This document shows positions 44,216-54,629 of a stretch of 64,000 nucleotides of DNA, in pieces (the first letter of the stretch is position 1; each line of letters opens with the position of its first letter). Origin of the DNA: Cerioporus squamosus (taxonomy: Eukaryota > Basidiomycota > Agaricomycetes > Polyporales > Polyporaceae); assembly GCA_022592435.1 (NCBI GenBank), contig JABYQS010000010.1, forward strand, positions 430,902 through 494,901, read 5' to 3'. A program made the translations under genes and the position numbers. Below the pieces are notes generated by a model that was not told the DNA's origin, ran no database searches, and worked only from the letters and a program-made list of their open reading frames with translations.

Positions 44216-45333
44216 TCACTTCGACCCGCTCTCCACTGGAAGCCGCTCCAACTTCGCTCGCCCATCCTTGATCCATTCCTCCTTCACCAGCTTCTCCCTG
44301 TCCGCGTAGTACAGACGATACACCAACTTAATGGTGCCCTCGCTGACCCCCGCAACCGCGCTGATCTCGCGCACGGTTTTGGGCTTGTCGAGCAAGCAAC
44401 ACGTGAAGTAGATGGCGCCGCCGGCGATAGACACGGGCGAGCGACCATCCGCAATACCGAGCTCGCGCGCCTTGACAATGATGTCCGCGCATATCGGCTG
44501 CACGTTGGGAGGCAGATCGAGGTGGTTGCAGTACCGTACGAGTAGATCCTCTGCACCGGTTGTACCGGTAGGAGCGTTCGTGTGGCGGTCCTGCGATGCA
44601 CCAGGTGTCAAGTTGAACGCCTGCTCCAGCGCCTTATAGCACTGTCCGAGGACCTTCTTGCTGACGTTCGTGAGGTTGCATATCTCGCGGAAGGTACGGG
44701 GGACATGCGCCTGTCTGCAAGCAATGAAGATGCAGGCGGCGATGACTGCATCGAGGGGCTTTCCACGGAGCAGTTTCTCCTCGTCCGATCGCTTGTAGAG
44801 TTGTTTTGCGATATCGGAGATGGTTTTGGGCAGCTGGAACTGGTCGCACCAACTCGAGATGTCCCGGAAAGCCTGCAGGAGGTTACGCTCTGAGCGCGAG
44901 GCGTTGCCCCGGGTCGCTGCGCGCTGCAACTCCCGTGCCAGACCTGAACCTCCATCTCGGAATGAGATGGTGGTGTCAAGCTGCTCCATGCCCTCCATGA
45001 GAGGGTCCGACGCCGCACCGACACGGGACGGGTCGTCTCCCTCGTCATTGGCAAACGTCTAGATATGATGTCAGGAGATCAAACCGCAGAACAGGAAGTG
45101 TGCACAGCGCAATAACTTACCCGCCACTCACTTCTCGTGTCGACGACCCTATCGCCCAACACTAGCCCACAAGTGCCACAGACAAGGTCTCCACTGCTGA
45201 ACTCCTCGACGATATGCGGGTTCGGATCTCTGCAATCAGGGCAGATGAGGCGGACAGCGAGGTCAGGGCCGTAAGTCGGCTGCTGAACTTTTTGAATCGG
45301 CTGAGCGAGGGGAAAAGGCTGGGAGTATGCCAT
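44216..45333 (-). CDS. SUA7: Transcription initiation factor TFIIB (Sua7)
   Basis: General RNA polymerase II factor linking TBP to the polymerase and setting start sites. Start ATG 45333: [20 protein letters not shown]. The Zn ribbon is LICPDCRDP...[13 protein letters not shown]. After one intron (about 45062-45120) come the B-reader/linker ([28 protein letters not shown]), then two cyclin folds: [40 protein letters not shown] and [15 protein letters not shown] in the first, [15 protein letters not shown] and [19 protein letters not shown] in the second, the last holding [20 protein letters not shown]. The C-terminus ends LPVESGSK. About 350 residues, typical. Confidence 0.95.
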
Positions 45334-45794
45334 GGCAGATGTGGGCTACGAGTGCGACGGAAGTCGGGCAGATAAGTGAGTGGGACGTGCAACGACCGGT
45401 TGGCTGTGGCCTTGAGTCGACGGCGACGGCGTGAATAGGCTAATTGTCTGCTGTCTCTAGGATTATTGCGGTCACGAAGCAGGTGCCAGACAACGTACCA
45501 CTCTTTGAAACCACAAAAATCGACGACTGAGGGATTGTGAGGTTGGAATGGCCTGGCGGACTAGGCAGCGGTGACGGTTTGACGACAAGAGGCGTGCTGG
45601 GACAATGGGCGGACGGAGCACGCATATCCGCACGATAACGGCGTTTATCCCGCAAAAATATTAGTAATTAGGTCCGCTGGCCAATCAGAGTCCTCACCGC
45701 CTTGGTCTTATCCCACGGTCCGACCAAGGTAACGCCACCGCGGCCTTTGTCCCCATCGACTTACTACACCCACCGTCCCCTTCCTGCCGCCGCT
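45334..45794. promoter_or_regulatory. Divergent promoter, TFIIB / unknown gene
   Basis: About 460 bp between divergent starts. AT-rich around 45650-45680. No motif assigned. Confidence 0.4.
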
Positions 45795-47295
45795 ATGGGC
45801 AAATGGTTCGTAAACGGACATCTAGCGCACTTACAGTCTTACTTATCTTCTGTTGCGTCTGCAGGACACTCGAATATCACGATGAGGTACTCCGGAACAA
45901 GATCAAAAACTTGGTGTAAGTAGTTGTACCTTCGCGGACTGGGTCGCTCTCCTGACAATCCTTCAGGCAGGGCGCCATCAAACGCATGGAAGTTGAGAAG
46001 GATGGGCCTTCAATAACTTATGAGTCCTTTGTCGGAGACTTGGATGAGGGCGACTCGTTCACGACATCACTAATAGACGTCCTGGTCAAGGTGCGTCAGC
46101 TGGAACGTCGATCGCGTCGTGGTATTCATCTTGGTCCATTCAAAAGGAACTGGCTGAGCGCAGGACCAGACCGAACGCTGTGGATCGTCGCCTCATCTCT
46201 GAGAAAACAGCGAAGAGCCTGCGTATGCAAGCTGCATCTCCACAGGTGTATCGAGGCAGGGAAGGAACACTTCGCGACAGAGCAAGGCGAAGTGTCCCCA
46301 TCCCCCCACCACGTCCCTACGGCACATTCCATGACATTCTCTCCGACTCTGAAGGCGAGGAAGAGTATGGAACCATGCTCGGTAGCTCCGGAGCATTGGA
46401 AGGAGCGCGTCTCAACACGGATCTATACGAAGCATACCTCCCAACGACATCGACATACGACCTCCCTGCATCCCTGTCGCGGGCTACGGACCGCTTCATC
46501 AGCTCACCACGCCTACCCGAGCCGACGACATCCTCTTGGGTTCTTAATAGTCCGCCCCCCAGATCACCACCCACTTTACACAGCTCAACTGGCCCTATCT
46601 GGACTGGGTTGGGCGGACCGGGAGCGTCTCTGCGCCGCTCGTCCACCATCCGCCGTCCCCATCGCTCTCAGCCAGTAGACAGTAACGAATTCACTTTGTT
46701 CACGTCTCGCCGACGTTCTGCTATCCGCAACAGCGCCCTGCAAGACGATGGTGCCCGCGAGGAGGATACAGCGCGTCGCTCGACTTCTGTCGAGAACACC
46801 AGGTCAGGGGAGACTTCGACCGCTACCGACCCAGGTCCGGTCCGGCCTTATGACCTGAGCGCATGGATCTCGCGTCACAGGTCCTCCGGTATTCCATCGA
46901 CATCCTCGGTCCCGGACGAGCCTGGTGCGAATCCTAGCTCGTCGCAGATGTGGTACTCCATGACGGAGCATGTCGCGCCGGAGCCCTCGTCCTTCTCGCT
47001 TGCTGCCCTCTCTCGTCGGTCGAGCAGTACAGATCTGAATGACGACAGACGGCATGTCATTGCCCCTCGCCTTCGCCGAGGCGGCCTGCGCCCACCCGAA
47101 TCCCTCCTGTTGCATGGTCCTGGCGCAACGCCAGCCACTCTCCATCGCGTCATCACTGAACCAACGACGCGCGTGACGTCTCCAGTCGCTACGGATTCTT
47201 CCACCCCGAGCCAAGCTGATACTGGCGGGGAGGTGCAGGCTGGATTCGTGTCATTCGCGGCCAGGTCTACCTCGCCTGTTGGCGAGTCTCAGTAG
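45795..47295 (+). CDS. Unrecognised Agaricomycete protein, serine-rich
   Basis: I do not recognise this gene. Start ATG 45795: MGKW, then two small introns lead to TLEYHDEVLRNKIKNLVQGA and IKRMEVEKDGPSITYESFVG, and a third joins LVKKELAERRTRPNAVDRR. The first 110 residues are helical and compact and look like a small domain; the rest is Ser/Thr/Arg/Pro-rich and probably disordered, with repeated RRSS, PPPRSPP and STS stretches. No signal peptide or membrane segment. About 430 residues. Codon third positions are GC-rich through the whole frame, so it is a real gene. Stop TAG 47293-47295. Divergent from TFIIB, so shared regulation is possible but not shown. Confidence 0.75.
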
Positions 47296-47410
47296 CCAGG
47301 GCTGGTGGACACTTTGGATCGCGTAGCTCTCATGTATCTCTATGGCCATTGTACTATATGCCCTCGCTGCTTCAATGTTATATGCCCCAACCTCCCTGGT
47401 TATCTTTATG

Positions 47411-47418
47411 TCACGTGA
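47411..47418. promoter_or_regulatory. E-box palindrome TCACGTGA
   Basis: Perfect 8-bp palindrome, the optimal Cbf1-type bHLH site in fungi, about 130 bp upstream of the Tls1-like ATG at 47548. Binding factor and effect are inferred. Confidence 0.4.
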
Positions 47419-47547
47419 TTATAATTAGAATCCCGAGGGTGTCGGACTGTGGCTTGGTAGGTGCAGTACTCTAACGCCTCCCGTCAACCTCCAGTTCAAA
47501 CGTTCACGTTTCACTCTCACGTCCTCCGTTGCTGTACACTCGAGGTC

Positions 47548-48756
47548 ATGTTTAAGAAACGCACTCGTCCACCACCGAAGCCCCGGCAGAGATCTCATGA
47601 TGAGGTAGAGGAGACAGAAGCCGCATCAACAGAACCTCAAGATGAGAGCGAAGAGAAGCTAGAGTAGGTACTTGCGGCGTGGTTATACTTAACTATACCC
47701 TCCTGACTGATCCTATCTGTGTGCTCAGTGTTGCAGACCTCATCGAACTGAGGAAACTGCGAAAAGCAAGAGAGGGGATTGATATTGAGAAGCTCACGAA
47801 AGGAGACACGAAGAAGAAACGGAGGCGACCAAAGGAGGAGGACGAGGTCGCATATGGGTTAAGACCTGGAGTAAAGACGGCTCATGAAGATGATGAAGAG
47901 TAAGTTTTATCTCCGCTGTGTCTGGCTGCGCTGGATGTCGATTGCTTGCCTTGACAGAGAGGCAGAGGATGCCGAGGCGAAGGCGCGGAAGGTCGTCCGG
48001 ACGAACAACTTCACGCAGCAAACGAATGCCCTTGATGTTGATAAGCATATGTGCGTCCTTTTTATCTTCTTCCTCGCTCGCAATACCCAACGCCCTGCAG
48101 GATGGCGTATATCGAGGAGAACATGAAGTTGCGAAGAGGAGCGAAGGAAGAAGAGGAGAAAGACGAAGGCCCCGCCGACCCGTATGCCGAGCTCTTCCGG
48201 CTCACGGACAAGTACAAGGCCGACGCGCAGAAGAAGGAAGAGGAGGGGAACGTGACGAACAGTCTAGCCATGCTGACTGCGATCCCGGAGGTTGACCTGG
48301 GCATGGAGTGCGTCTGTTCCAGCTATCGCGTACTTCTCCTCACTTATGTCATGCTTCTCAGCGCACGATTGAAGAACATCGAGGAGACCGAAAAGGCGAA
48401 GCGACAAATATCTGAACAGCGCAAGGAGCGGTCCAAGCAAGCGGACGATGAGGCACATCTAACCACCACAAGATGTACGTTGACGAAGCTGCCCGTCATG
48501 CTTACGGACGGTTCTCACAAAATTCAACAGTCTATCGTCCCAGTCTCAAAGCCAAGTCTGATGCAGACATTATGAGGGACGCCAAACTAGAGGCCATGGG
48601 TCTGCGGCCCGACGATCACGAGCCTCGACGGACATCTCAGCGTGCCCAGATGGCGACCGACGAGATGGTAAGTCACTATTCGTCTCGTATAAGACATATT
48701 CTCATTGGTATTTGCACAAGGTCATGGAGCGTTTCAAGAAACGCATGCGCAAGTAG
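47548..48756 (+). CDS. Tls1/C9orf78-like protein (HCA59 family)
   Basis: Spliceosome-associated nuclear protein; the S. pombe ortholog Tls1 helps Brr2 and correct splicing of shelterin transcripts. Start ATG 47548: MFKKRTRPPPKPRQRSHDEV. Seven short exons follow: VADLIELRKLRKAREGIDIE with KLTKGD, KKRRRPKEEDEVAYGLRPGV, ARKVVRTNNFTQQTNALDVD and MAYIEENMKLRRG, LAMLTAIPEVDLGME, LKNIEETEKAKRQISEQRKE, and a tail of MERFKKRMRK. FTQQTNALDVDKHMxxYIEExM and SLAMLTAIPEVDLGM are the family core. Most exons are under 200 bp with 45-60 bp introns. Stop TAG 48754-48756. Confidence 0.9.
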
Positions 48757-49337
48757 ACCCCACGTCTCCTATTGTGGCAGACATCACCTTCAGTACCTCG
48801 TCAAGCGTCTTCATGAACGACTGGCTCACTGCTATTGGCAACCAGAGCGGGCATGGCCTCGACCCACCTTAGCCGCAAGGTATGCCTCAAGTTGGAACAG
48901 TCTCTATCACAGGAGTCGTGGATCATATGCGGACAATCCTCCCTTCCAGTCCCTTGTACTCCTCGCCGCCGGGTATATCATACCTTTGTAACTCAATAAC
49001 CCGTACCAACAGGTCGTTTTTCCTTTGCCGCTCGGATCCTGGACCTTCGACACAGTCCGCATCGGTTACCCGGAGCCGTAAGACGAGTGCCAGCCTGGCA
49101 AGACAGGTAGGACAGGACATGCCCTCGATGCGCCTGAAGTACTGGGCACCTCTCCGCAATTCGGCAAGACGTTGCGCCATGTGCAGCGCTGTCTATGTCA
49201 CGAGGATACTTGCTGCGCGTGGTATGTTGACGCAAACAGGACCGAGAAAGCTCCCCCGGAAGCCTCGAGATGCCTTACTCTGTACTCTCTCTCGAGGTTT
49301 GCGCATCCTTGCCGGAATAAAAGGTTTTCTTCCGCGA
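48757..49337. other. Intergenic region before tRNA-Tyr
   Basis: About 580 bp. An open frame (48923-49180, minus strand; MAQRLAELRRG...) is the only candidate, but it has no family match, no splice support and no visible codon bias. I leave it uncalled. The Pol III stop of the tRNA lies at 49319-49322. Confidence 0.45.
49319..49322 (-). terminator. Pol III terminator of tRNA-Tyr
   Basis: On the minus strand this is TTTT, 16 bases beyond the tRNA 3' end, the usual length and distance for RNA polymerase III stop signals. Confidence 0.6.
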
Positions 49338-49425
49338 TCCTTCGAACCGGGATCGAACCAGTGACCTTGGGATGTTCGAGGTTAACCATTACAGTCCCAC
49401 GCTCTTCCAACTGAGCTATCGAAGG
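49338..49425 (-). tRNA. tRNA-Tyr (GTA) with 15-nt intron
   Basis: Read on the minus strand. The acceptor stem CCTTCGA pairs with TCGAAGG, followed by discriminator A; no CCA is encoded. The D-arm is GCTC...GAGC; the T-arm is ACTGG TTCGATC CCGGT. The anticodon stem TGGGA pairs with TCCCA; the loop is CTGTAA plus A, giving anticodon GTA (Tyr), interrupted after position 37 by a 15-nt intron (tggttaacctcgaac), as in nearly all eukaryotic tRNA-Tyr genes. All lengths add up to 73 mature bases plus 15. B-box GGTTCGATCCC is intact. Confidence 0.96.
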
Positions 49426-49508
49426 ATGCTTGGTGTCTAATTATGAAAGACAATGTATGGAGGATGACAATCCCAGCCTCGGAGGCAGGAGGCCGATGCC
49501 GCCAGCGT

Positions 49509-49670
49509 CTAGCTTGCCTCATCCGGATTCTCGACCCATCCGGGACCTCGCAGCTGAGGCTTGCCTTCTTGAAGTTTATGCTCGTACTTAGCTGCATCAA
49601 GCCAATCCACGGCCGTCTGTCGCGCTATGACTCTCCTTTGATTCCCTTTAGGTGAGCTCCCTTTAGCCTA
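49509..49670 (-). CDS. Possible last exon of a small unidentified gene
   Basis: On the minus strand, a frame ending at TAG (49509-49511) reads QRRVIARQTAVDWLDAAKYE and HKLQEGKPQLRGPGWVENPD then EAS. The composition is protein-like rather than random (charged, helical, with good third-base choice), and an acceptor-like CTAAAG lies just upstream (about 49670). I could not join it confidently to upstream exons; candidates lie between 49700 and 50147 (for example MDRVYLAPATDAVVKAE at about 49953). Family unknown. Confidence 0.3.
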
Positions 49671-50436
49671 GTCTCGAACAGCCAACGGCGCTATGAGGAC
49701 ACTATAGCCATTCCCCGTACAGCTGTCCGTGGATTGGGGCAGGTTGGGAGTGTACAAGTACTACTAGCCGCTTCAGGCCGTGGAATACAACAGCTGGATG
49801 ATGGGTAGTAATTTGCAATCTGAGCGCCTTTGGTATTCCGTTGTCGGTCTTTGCAGACACGTACTGACTGAAGCTTCGTAATAGATTGCGCCATCCATTT
49901 ACCTTCAGCCTTGACTACTGCGTCGGTTGCTGGAGCTAAATAGACTCGGTCCATCCGTTCTGGTTCGAGTTTGTGTACTCACGGATCGTCCAGCAGCTTC
50001 CACGGTTCGGGACTGTCTCCCGCAGTAAGAGACGGTCATGTCCGTGTGGGTCTCAGTCAAGGTCTCAGTTAATCCAGCATATGTGACGTCTGCTATGTTT
50101 CTGTCAGCTCCGACGCTTGTGTGTGGTGAGAGAGCACCCATTTTCACTCTATGAGTAGCGCAGGTACATGTAACAACTTGGTTATGACTGGCTGTGAAGC
50201 ATCAGACGTGTGAACAGGGAACCTGTGCCATGTCCATCTATTCCATATGCTTTCCAACAACACCCAGCCTGTCCTGCAACCTTCGCGATTTTTCGTCGGG
50301 GCCATTGGCTGGAGATGCACCTGCGTGACCTCGAAGAGGCTGCTGAATCAGAGCCGACGCCCAAGGCCCGGCGTCATGATGTCGCGATGCTGTCGACCAC
50401 TCCCCGTCCGCCCATTCCGTCCTCCACGTCCAGTCT

Positions 50437-50443
50437 TATATAT
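50437..50443 (+). promoter_or_regulatory. TATA box of PAPS reductase gene
   Basis: TATATAT about 120 bp upstream of the ATG at 50563; spacing fits a fungal core promoter. No CACGTG (Cbf1) site was seen nearby, although sulfur-assimilation genes often have one. Confidence 0.45.
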
Positions 50444-50562
50444 CTCCGAACGCCGGCATGCTTTCTTGCGCACAACGACTCTCGAGACTTTACTGTGACG
50501 ACTCGAGTTATCCCCCGTAACCTATCTGTTCCGTCTTCGCAACCCCTCATTAATCATTCGCC

Positions 50563-51551
50563 ATGGCGCCTTCCGCCGAGTCCTCCAAGCCGACCTTTGA
50601 CAAGCCCCTCAAGCTCCCTCTCTCACAGGAGGAGATCGACCGCATCAACGCCTACCTGCGCGACCTCACGCCAGAACAAATCCTCGAATGGGCTGTTGAG
50701 CACGTACCCGGGCTCTACCAAACCACGGCGTTCGGCCTCACGGGACTCGTCGCCATCGACATGCTCTCGAAGATAACGCAGAACCCCCCTCCCCTCATCT
50801 TCGTTGACACTCTCTACCACTTCCCGGAGACGTACGAGCTCGTGGAAGACGTGAAGAAGCGGTACAACCGTGACGTACATGTCTACAAGCCTGAGGGGTG
50901 CGATACGGTTGAGGATTTCGAGAAGAAGTACGGCCAGAAGCTCTGGGAGTCAGACGAGACGACGTACGACTATCTCGTAAAGGTGCGCATTGCCTGCAAT
51001 CCTTGTCCGTGTCTCGCGCTCACCCCGCCCCTCCAGGTTGAGCCGGCTCGGCGAGCATATGAGGAGCTTGGGGTCAAGGCAGTCATCACCGGCCGTCGCG
51101 CATCACAGGGTGCAGATCGCGCAAACCTCCAGCCTCTCGAGGTCGACAGCACTGGCCTCGTGAAACTAAACCCCCTCTTCGCCTGGACGTTCCCTTTCGT
51201 CGAGTGGTACGTCGACACCAACAACGTCCCCCGGAACAAGCTCCTCTCCCAGGGCTACCGGAGTATCGGCGACTGGCACAGCACCGTCAAGAGCGGCGAC
51301 GGCGACGCCGGCGAGCGTGCTGGCAGGTGGGCAGGCAAGAAGGAGAAGACCGAGTGCGGGCTGCATGTGGACTACTTCAAGCTCAAGGCTGAGGCGGAGA
51401 AGAAGGTACGCTCCCTTGATGTGTTATTCACCGTGCATTGGCTGATGGTGTTCCTTTGCTGCAGTTGAAGGAGAAGGCCGCCTCGGAAAAAACATCAGAG
51501 GCGTCCACGGCGGCTCCTGCTTCCACCCCAGCAGTAGAAGCGACCGCTTGA
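50563..51551 (+). CDS. MET16: Phosphoadenosine phosphosulfate (PAPS) reductase
   Basis: Reduces PAPS to sulfite using thioredoxin, a step of sulfate assimilation to cysteine and methionine. Start ATG 50563: MAPSAESSKPTFDKPLKLPL. The substrate-binding block is FGLTGLVAIDMLSK (equivalent to the SSFG/Q..V loop), then PPLIFVDTLYHFPETYEL (L-DTGYHFPET pattern), VKAVITGRRASQGADRANLQ (family GRRxSQG), PLFAWTFPFVEWYVDTNNVP and GYRSIGDWHSTVKSGDGDAG. The single catalytic Cys lies in KTECGLHVDYF, as in the plant/fungal thioredoxin-dependent enzyme (ECGLH); no Fe-S cysteine pairs, so it uses PAPS and not APS. Two introns (about 50984-51036 and 51406-51465). The C-terminal tail is Ala/Ser-rich. Stop TGA 51549-51551. 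Confidence 0.94.
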
Positions 51552-52053
51552 TTTCCAAGCTGGACTGAGCAGCCTGTAGAGGCTTACCGTTGTTGTACTA
51601 TCTCTGTATCTTTTGTGCATCTTGTTATGCTCTCCATATCGTATCGCATCCATTGTTTTCCGAGGGTAATGGCCTTCCGCCGAGTAACGGGGTGTTGTGC
51701 GGCCGTGGCAGTACATAAACCTTGTTCTCATTTGTCTCTCAGCCATTCTCTCAACTGAGTCCGATGAGCTCCGCGTGTTCCACGCGAGCGCACATATATA
51801 TTCATGTTCCTGACGCCCCGGGACCTTTCGCTCCTCTCCCAGCACTTCGCGTTGGATGAGCTACGAGGATGGCGATCCTAGCGGAGTACGCATCCCCTTC
51901 GTGGACGGACATACCAACCAACGCAGCTAACCGTGGATCACTTTACACAGCTCGCGCGGGCCTGGCGTCCTTCGCCAACCCCCTCTGCCTAGTGGTCGTA
52001 CCCCGCTCAAGTGAATTGTCCAAACAATCATCCTGATCGGACCACTCGTGGCA
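51552..52053. other. Intergenic, PAPS reductase 3' and RNase III promoter
   Basis: About 500 bp with no gene or repeat recognised. It must hold the PAPS reductase 3' UTR and the promoter of the next gene on the same strand. Confidence 0.45.
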
Positions 52054-53211
52054 ATGAACTCACACCTCCTCATCTATAGGCCGGAATTCCCGGACGGACT
52101 CCCCCCTCTGCCGGAGATCCACTCGGAGCAGTTACGGCTGCAGGTGTTCACCCACCGAAGCTTCTATGCTCGTCCGACGCACGTCTTCGAGGACATGCCC
52201 GACGACCCTAGCCCAGACAACGAGATGTGGGTGCTGCTGCGATGCGCAGATGTCGTGCCTCATACATGTGGTTGACCATGACGCGTCCTTTTGGGCAGGC
52301 TCGAGCACCTGGGAGACACGGTCCTGAGCCTGGTTGTGACTGGTCTCATGCGCGAGCTCTTCCCCTGCTTGCGGGTTGGTCCGTCCACGGTGAGCACCTA
52401 TGTGCTAATCAGGCCCTCGGAGACGATCGCTAATTGCTCTATGTTGTTTTATGACAGAAAATCCGGGCTTTGGTCGTCGGAAACCCCACACTGGCGTGGA
52501 TGTGAGTGACAACCTATCTGTCTTGCCCAACGCGACCGACAGAGCTGGCAGTTCTGTCCAATACCGCCTGCCGGAGAGGCTCCGCATGCACCCCGCTCAA
52601 GCCATCACGCTGCGAGCCTCTACGAACATCCAAGGTGCGAACCATCCCCTCTTCCCTCGAATAGCCCATGTCGACATCTCCCTGCAGCTGATCTCTTTGA
52701 GTCGTTTGTGGGCGGGGCATACCTCGATCGCGGCCTGGACGTTATGAAGTCCTGGCTTCACCCGCTCCTCCGACCCTACCTCACCGACGCGTACCGCATC
52801 GTCCGGGTGCAGCACGGCCTCCCACCCGACCCAGAGCCGCCTCGTCCTGTCGCCCTTGCGTATCCTTCCATCGGCAGCGTATCTCCGCCGACGCCTACAG
52901 AGAACGACGTGGATTCGCCCTATGTGCAAAGCGTCCCCGCCCCGACATGGTCGATCCCGCCCCCACCGCGCATTCCGGGGAACGTTGGGCACTTGTCGCT
53001 CTTCAACCAACACTTGCAGCAGCAAGGCACGAGCATCGAGTGGGTGTACTCGGACAGCGTAGGCGAGGGCACGAAGACAACCCCGATCTGGGTCGTGCGC
53101 GCCATGGTCGGGGACGAATGCCTCGGACGTGGACGCGGCAGTACGAAGAAGGCTGCGCGGAACGAGGCGGCGAAGGAGGGGCTTCTGGCCCTTGGCATCT
53201 ACGTTTCGTGA
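52054..53211 (+). CDS. RNase III family protein with dsRNA-binding domain
   Basis: Cleaves or binds double-stranded RNA; nuclear (Rnt1/Pac1-like) or mitochondrial (mrpL3-like) roles are both possible. Start ATG 52054: MNSHLLIYRPEFPDGLPPLP. The RNase III signature is LEHLGDTVLSLV (exon 2) with the Glu and Asp of the canonical ExLEFLGD. A second acidic pair is kept in ADLFESFVGGAYLDRGLDV (D..E). Together these are the four metal-binding acids of active RNase III, so it is probably catalytic. Introns give NEM|LEHLGD, |KIRALVVGNPTLAW| and IAGSSVQYRLPERLRMHPAQ. The dsRBD-like C-terminus has LSLFNQHLQQQGTSIEWVYS, WVVRAMVGDECLGRGRGSTK and KAARNEAAKEGLLALGIYV (KKxAxNxAA motif). About 300 residues. 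Only one RNase III domain, so not Dicer. Confidence 0.85.
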
Positions 53212-53637
53212 GCGTCCGCATCGCTTCACTGTCATTGGGAGTGGATACTAATGCCTTGGAAGCGCAGGGCGCCGGAGGGGCACTTCCCTGCTTGAATCTT
53301 CGCACCTTGTCTCCAGACTCGCGCTGGATGGGCGCAGCCGACACAGCTGGCCATCCTGCTCAGGTGTGAAGACATTGTGCGGGGGTTTGCTGCGGAGGAT
53401 GTTCATACCCAGGGTTCGGAGGGACTTGTTCTCGCTTTCGGGGAGGTTGCTGCATGTGTACGATCTGTTCTGTGCTGTTGGTTTTCGTCGTGCTCGTTGA
53501 CTGCTCTCGTGTGTCATGCTATAATGTTCCGCTATGCTTGAATGTGTTATGTATGTGTGCAGAATGCTGAATGGAGTGGATTACTATGAGTACAATACGC
53601 AACGGATAGAGCAAGGGGTACTCTTGAACACCGAGGA
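53212..53637. other. Convergent 3' intergenic region
   Basis: About 425 bp between the RNase III stop and the COA3 stop. No further gene seen. Confidence 0.5.
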
Positions 53638-54211
53638 TCAAGCTATCCGCCTGCTCCCAGCACCCGTGTCCCACAACTTCCCAACATTGTCCACAGGTGG
53701 TGCTCCCCAGACCAAGGTCCCAGTAGCGGGGTCAAACAGCCGCGGTATACGGTCTTCGAGCAGCCAAGGGAGCACACCGCGACGCCTCGACGGAGTCGCC
53801 GCGGTTGGTGGTATGGTTGGCGACACCACGTCCGCGACAACTGCTGCCGCCTGAACCGTCGCCTTTGACGCATCCGCCGCTCCTCGTCCCTCTGCTGCAC
53901 CGTCCTCCGACCTCTGCAATCCAGACCCGGCCATGAGCGCACGCGCCTCCTCGTCCACGTCGTCAAACTTGTCCTGCTTCACCGCGCCGATTGAGTACGC
54001 CCACACGCCCACAGCGAAGCCTGCAAGCACGATTCCAGTGATGGTGTTGCGCAGTCGGAATGGCTGACGTGCGCGTTGCAGGCCCGGAGACATGATCTGA
54101 AGGGAGAGGAGTGTGCGCAGGGTGCCACGGGCACATACGAGTCAGGACACGTACGTTCTTGGGACGGTACGACGCGCGAGCATACTTGGGATCGACGTAT
54201 TGGTCGGTCAT
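53638..54211 (-). CDS. COA3: Cytochrome c oxidase assembly factor COA3-like
   Basis: Inner-membrane factor that regulates COX1 translation and early complex IV assembly, with Cox14. Exon 1 from ATG 54211 (MTDQYVDPKYARASYRPKN) joins across a 60-bp intron to IMSPGLQRARQPFRLRNTIT, then one membrane helix GIVLAGFAVGVWAYSIGAVK followed by QDKFDDVDEEA. The RARxPFRxRNxxTGxxxxxFVxGVYxYS pattern is the COA3 core. The C-terminal part (Ala-rich, then RIPRLFDPATGTLVWGAPPV and GKLWD) is less conserved. About 170 residues, longer than yeast (85) but normal for basidiomycetes (recalled, not checked). Stop TGA 53638. Confidence 0.87.
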
Positions 54212-54629
54212 GGCGTCAGGGTTGGGGGCGTGACTATGGACCGGCAGCGAGACGCAAACGGAGGAAGGAGATGAGAGCAAGAGCTACGCCTCACGCGAGC
54301 CTCTTCCGAACCCTGCGCACGTGCAGACAGACGGGCAGCACTTCAAGTTCTTGCCATGCTCGCTCGTGCTCTCATGTATCGCAATTATGTACATCGAACC
54401 AGGTCTTACCAGACAACCGTCGCGCAGGTCTAGGACAATCATACAAGAATGATATTGGATAGGTCTCATAGGAGCAGCCAGAGCAGAAACACGTCGGAGG
54501 AGATCGGATGTCGGGCGCGCGCACTCAACCATGCAGACCTTACACACGAAAGGATGCCTTGTCTATCGGCGTGATATTGTATTGAACGACGGACGACTAC
54601 ATTGTCTGTGCACCCCCAGGTTGCCCCAA
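54212..54629. other. Intergenic, COA3 promoter and COX7A 3' region
   Basis: About 420 bp on the minus strand between two small mitochondrial genes. No extra feature recognised. Confidence 0.45.

Larger units (their letters stand above)
49426..50562. other. Intergenic, with a possible small minus-strand gene
   Basis: About 1.1 kb. The left part holds a weak coding candidate (49509 to about 49670). The right part, 50150-50562, holds the PAPS reductase promoter with a TATA box at 50437. The middle shows nothing certain. Confidence 0.4.

Noticed and set aside
48923..49180. 85-codon ORF (MAQRLAELRRG...) on the minus strand
   Set aside because: No recognisable family or splice partners; composition alone is not enough.
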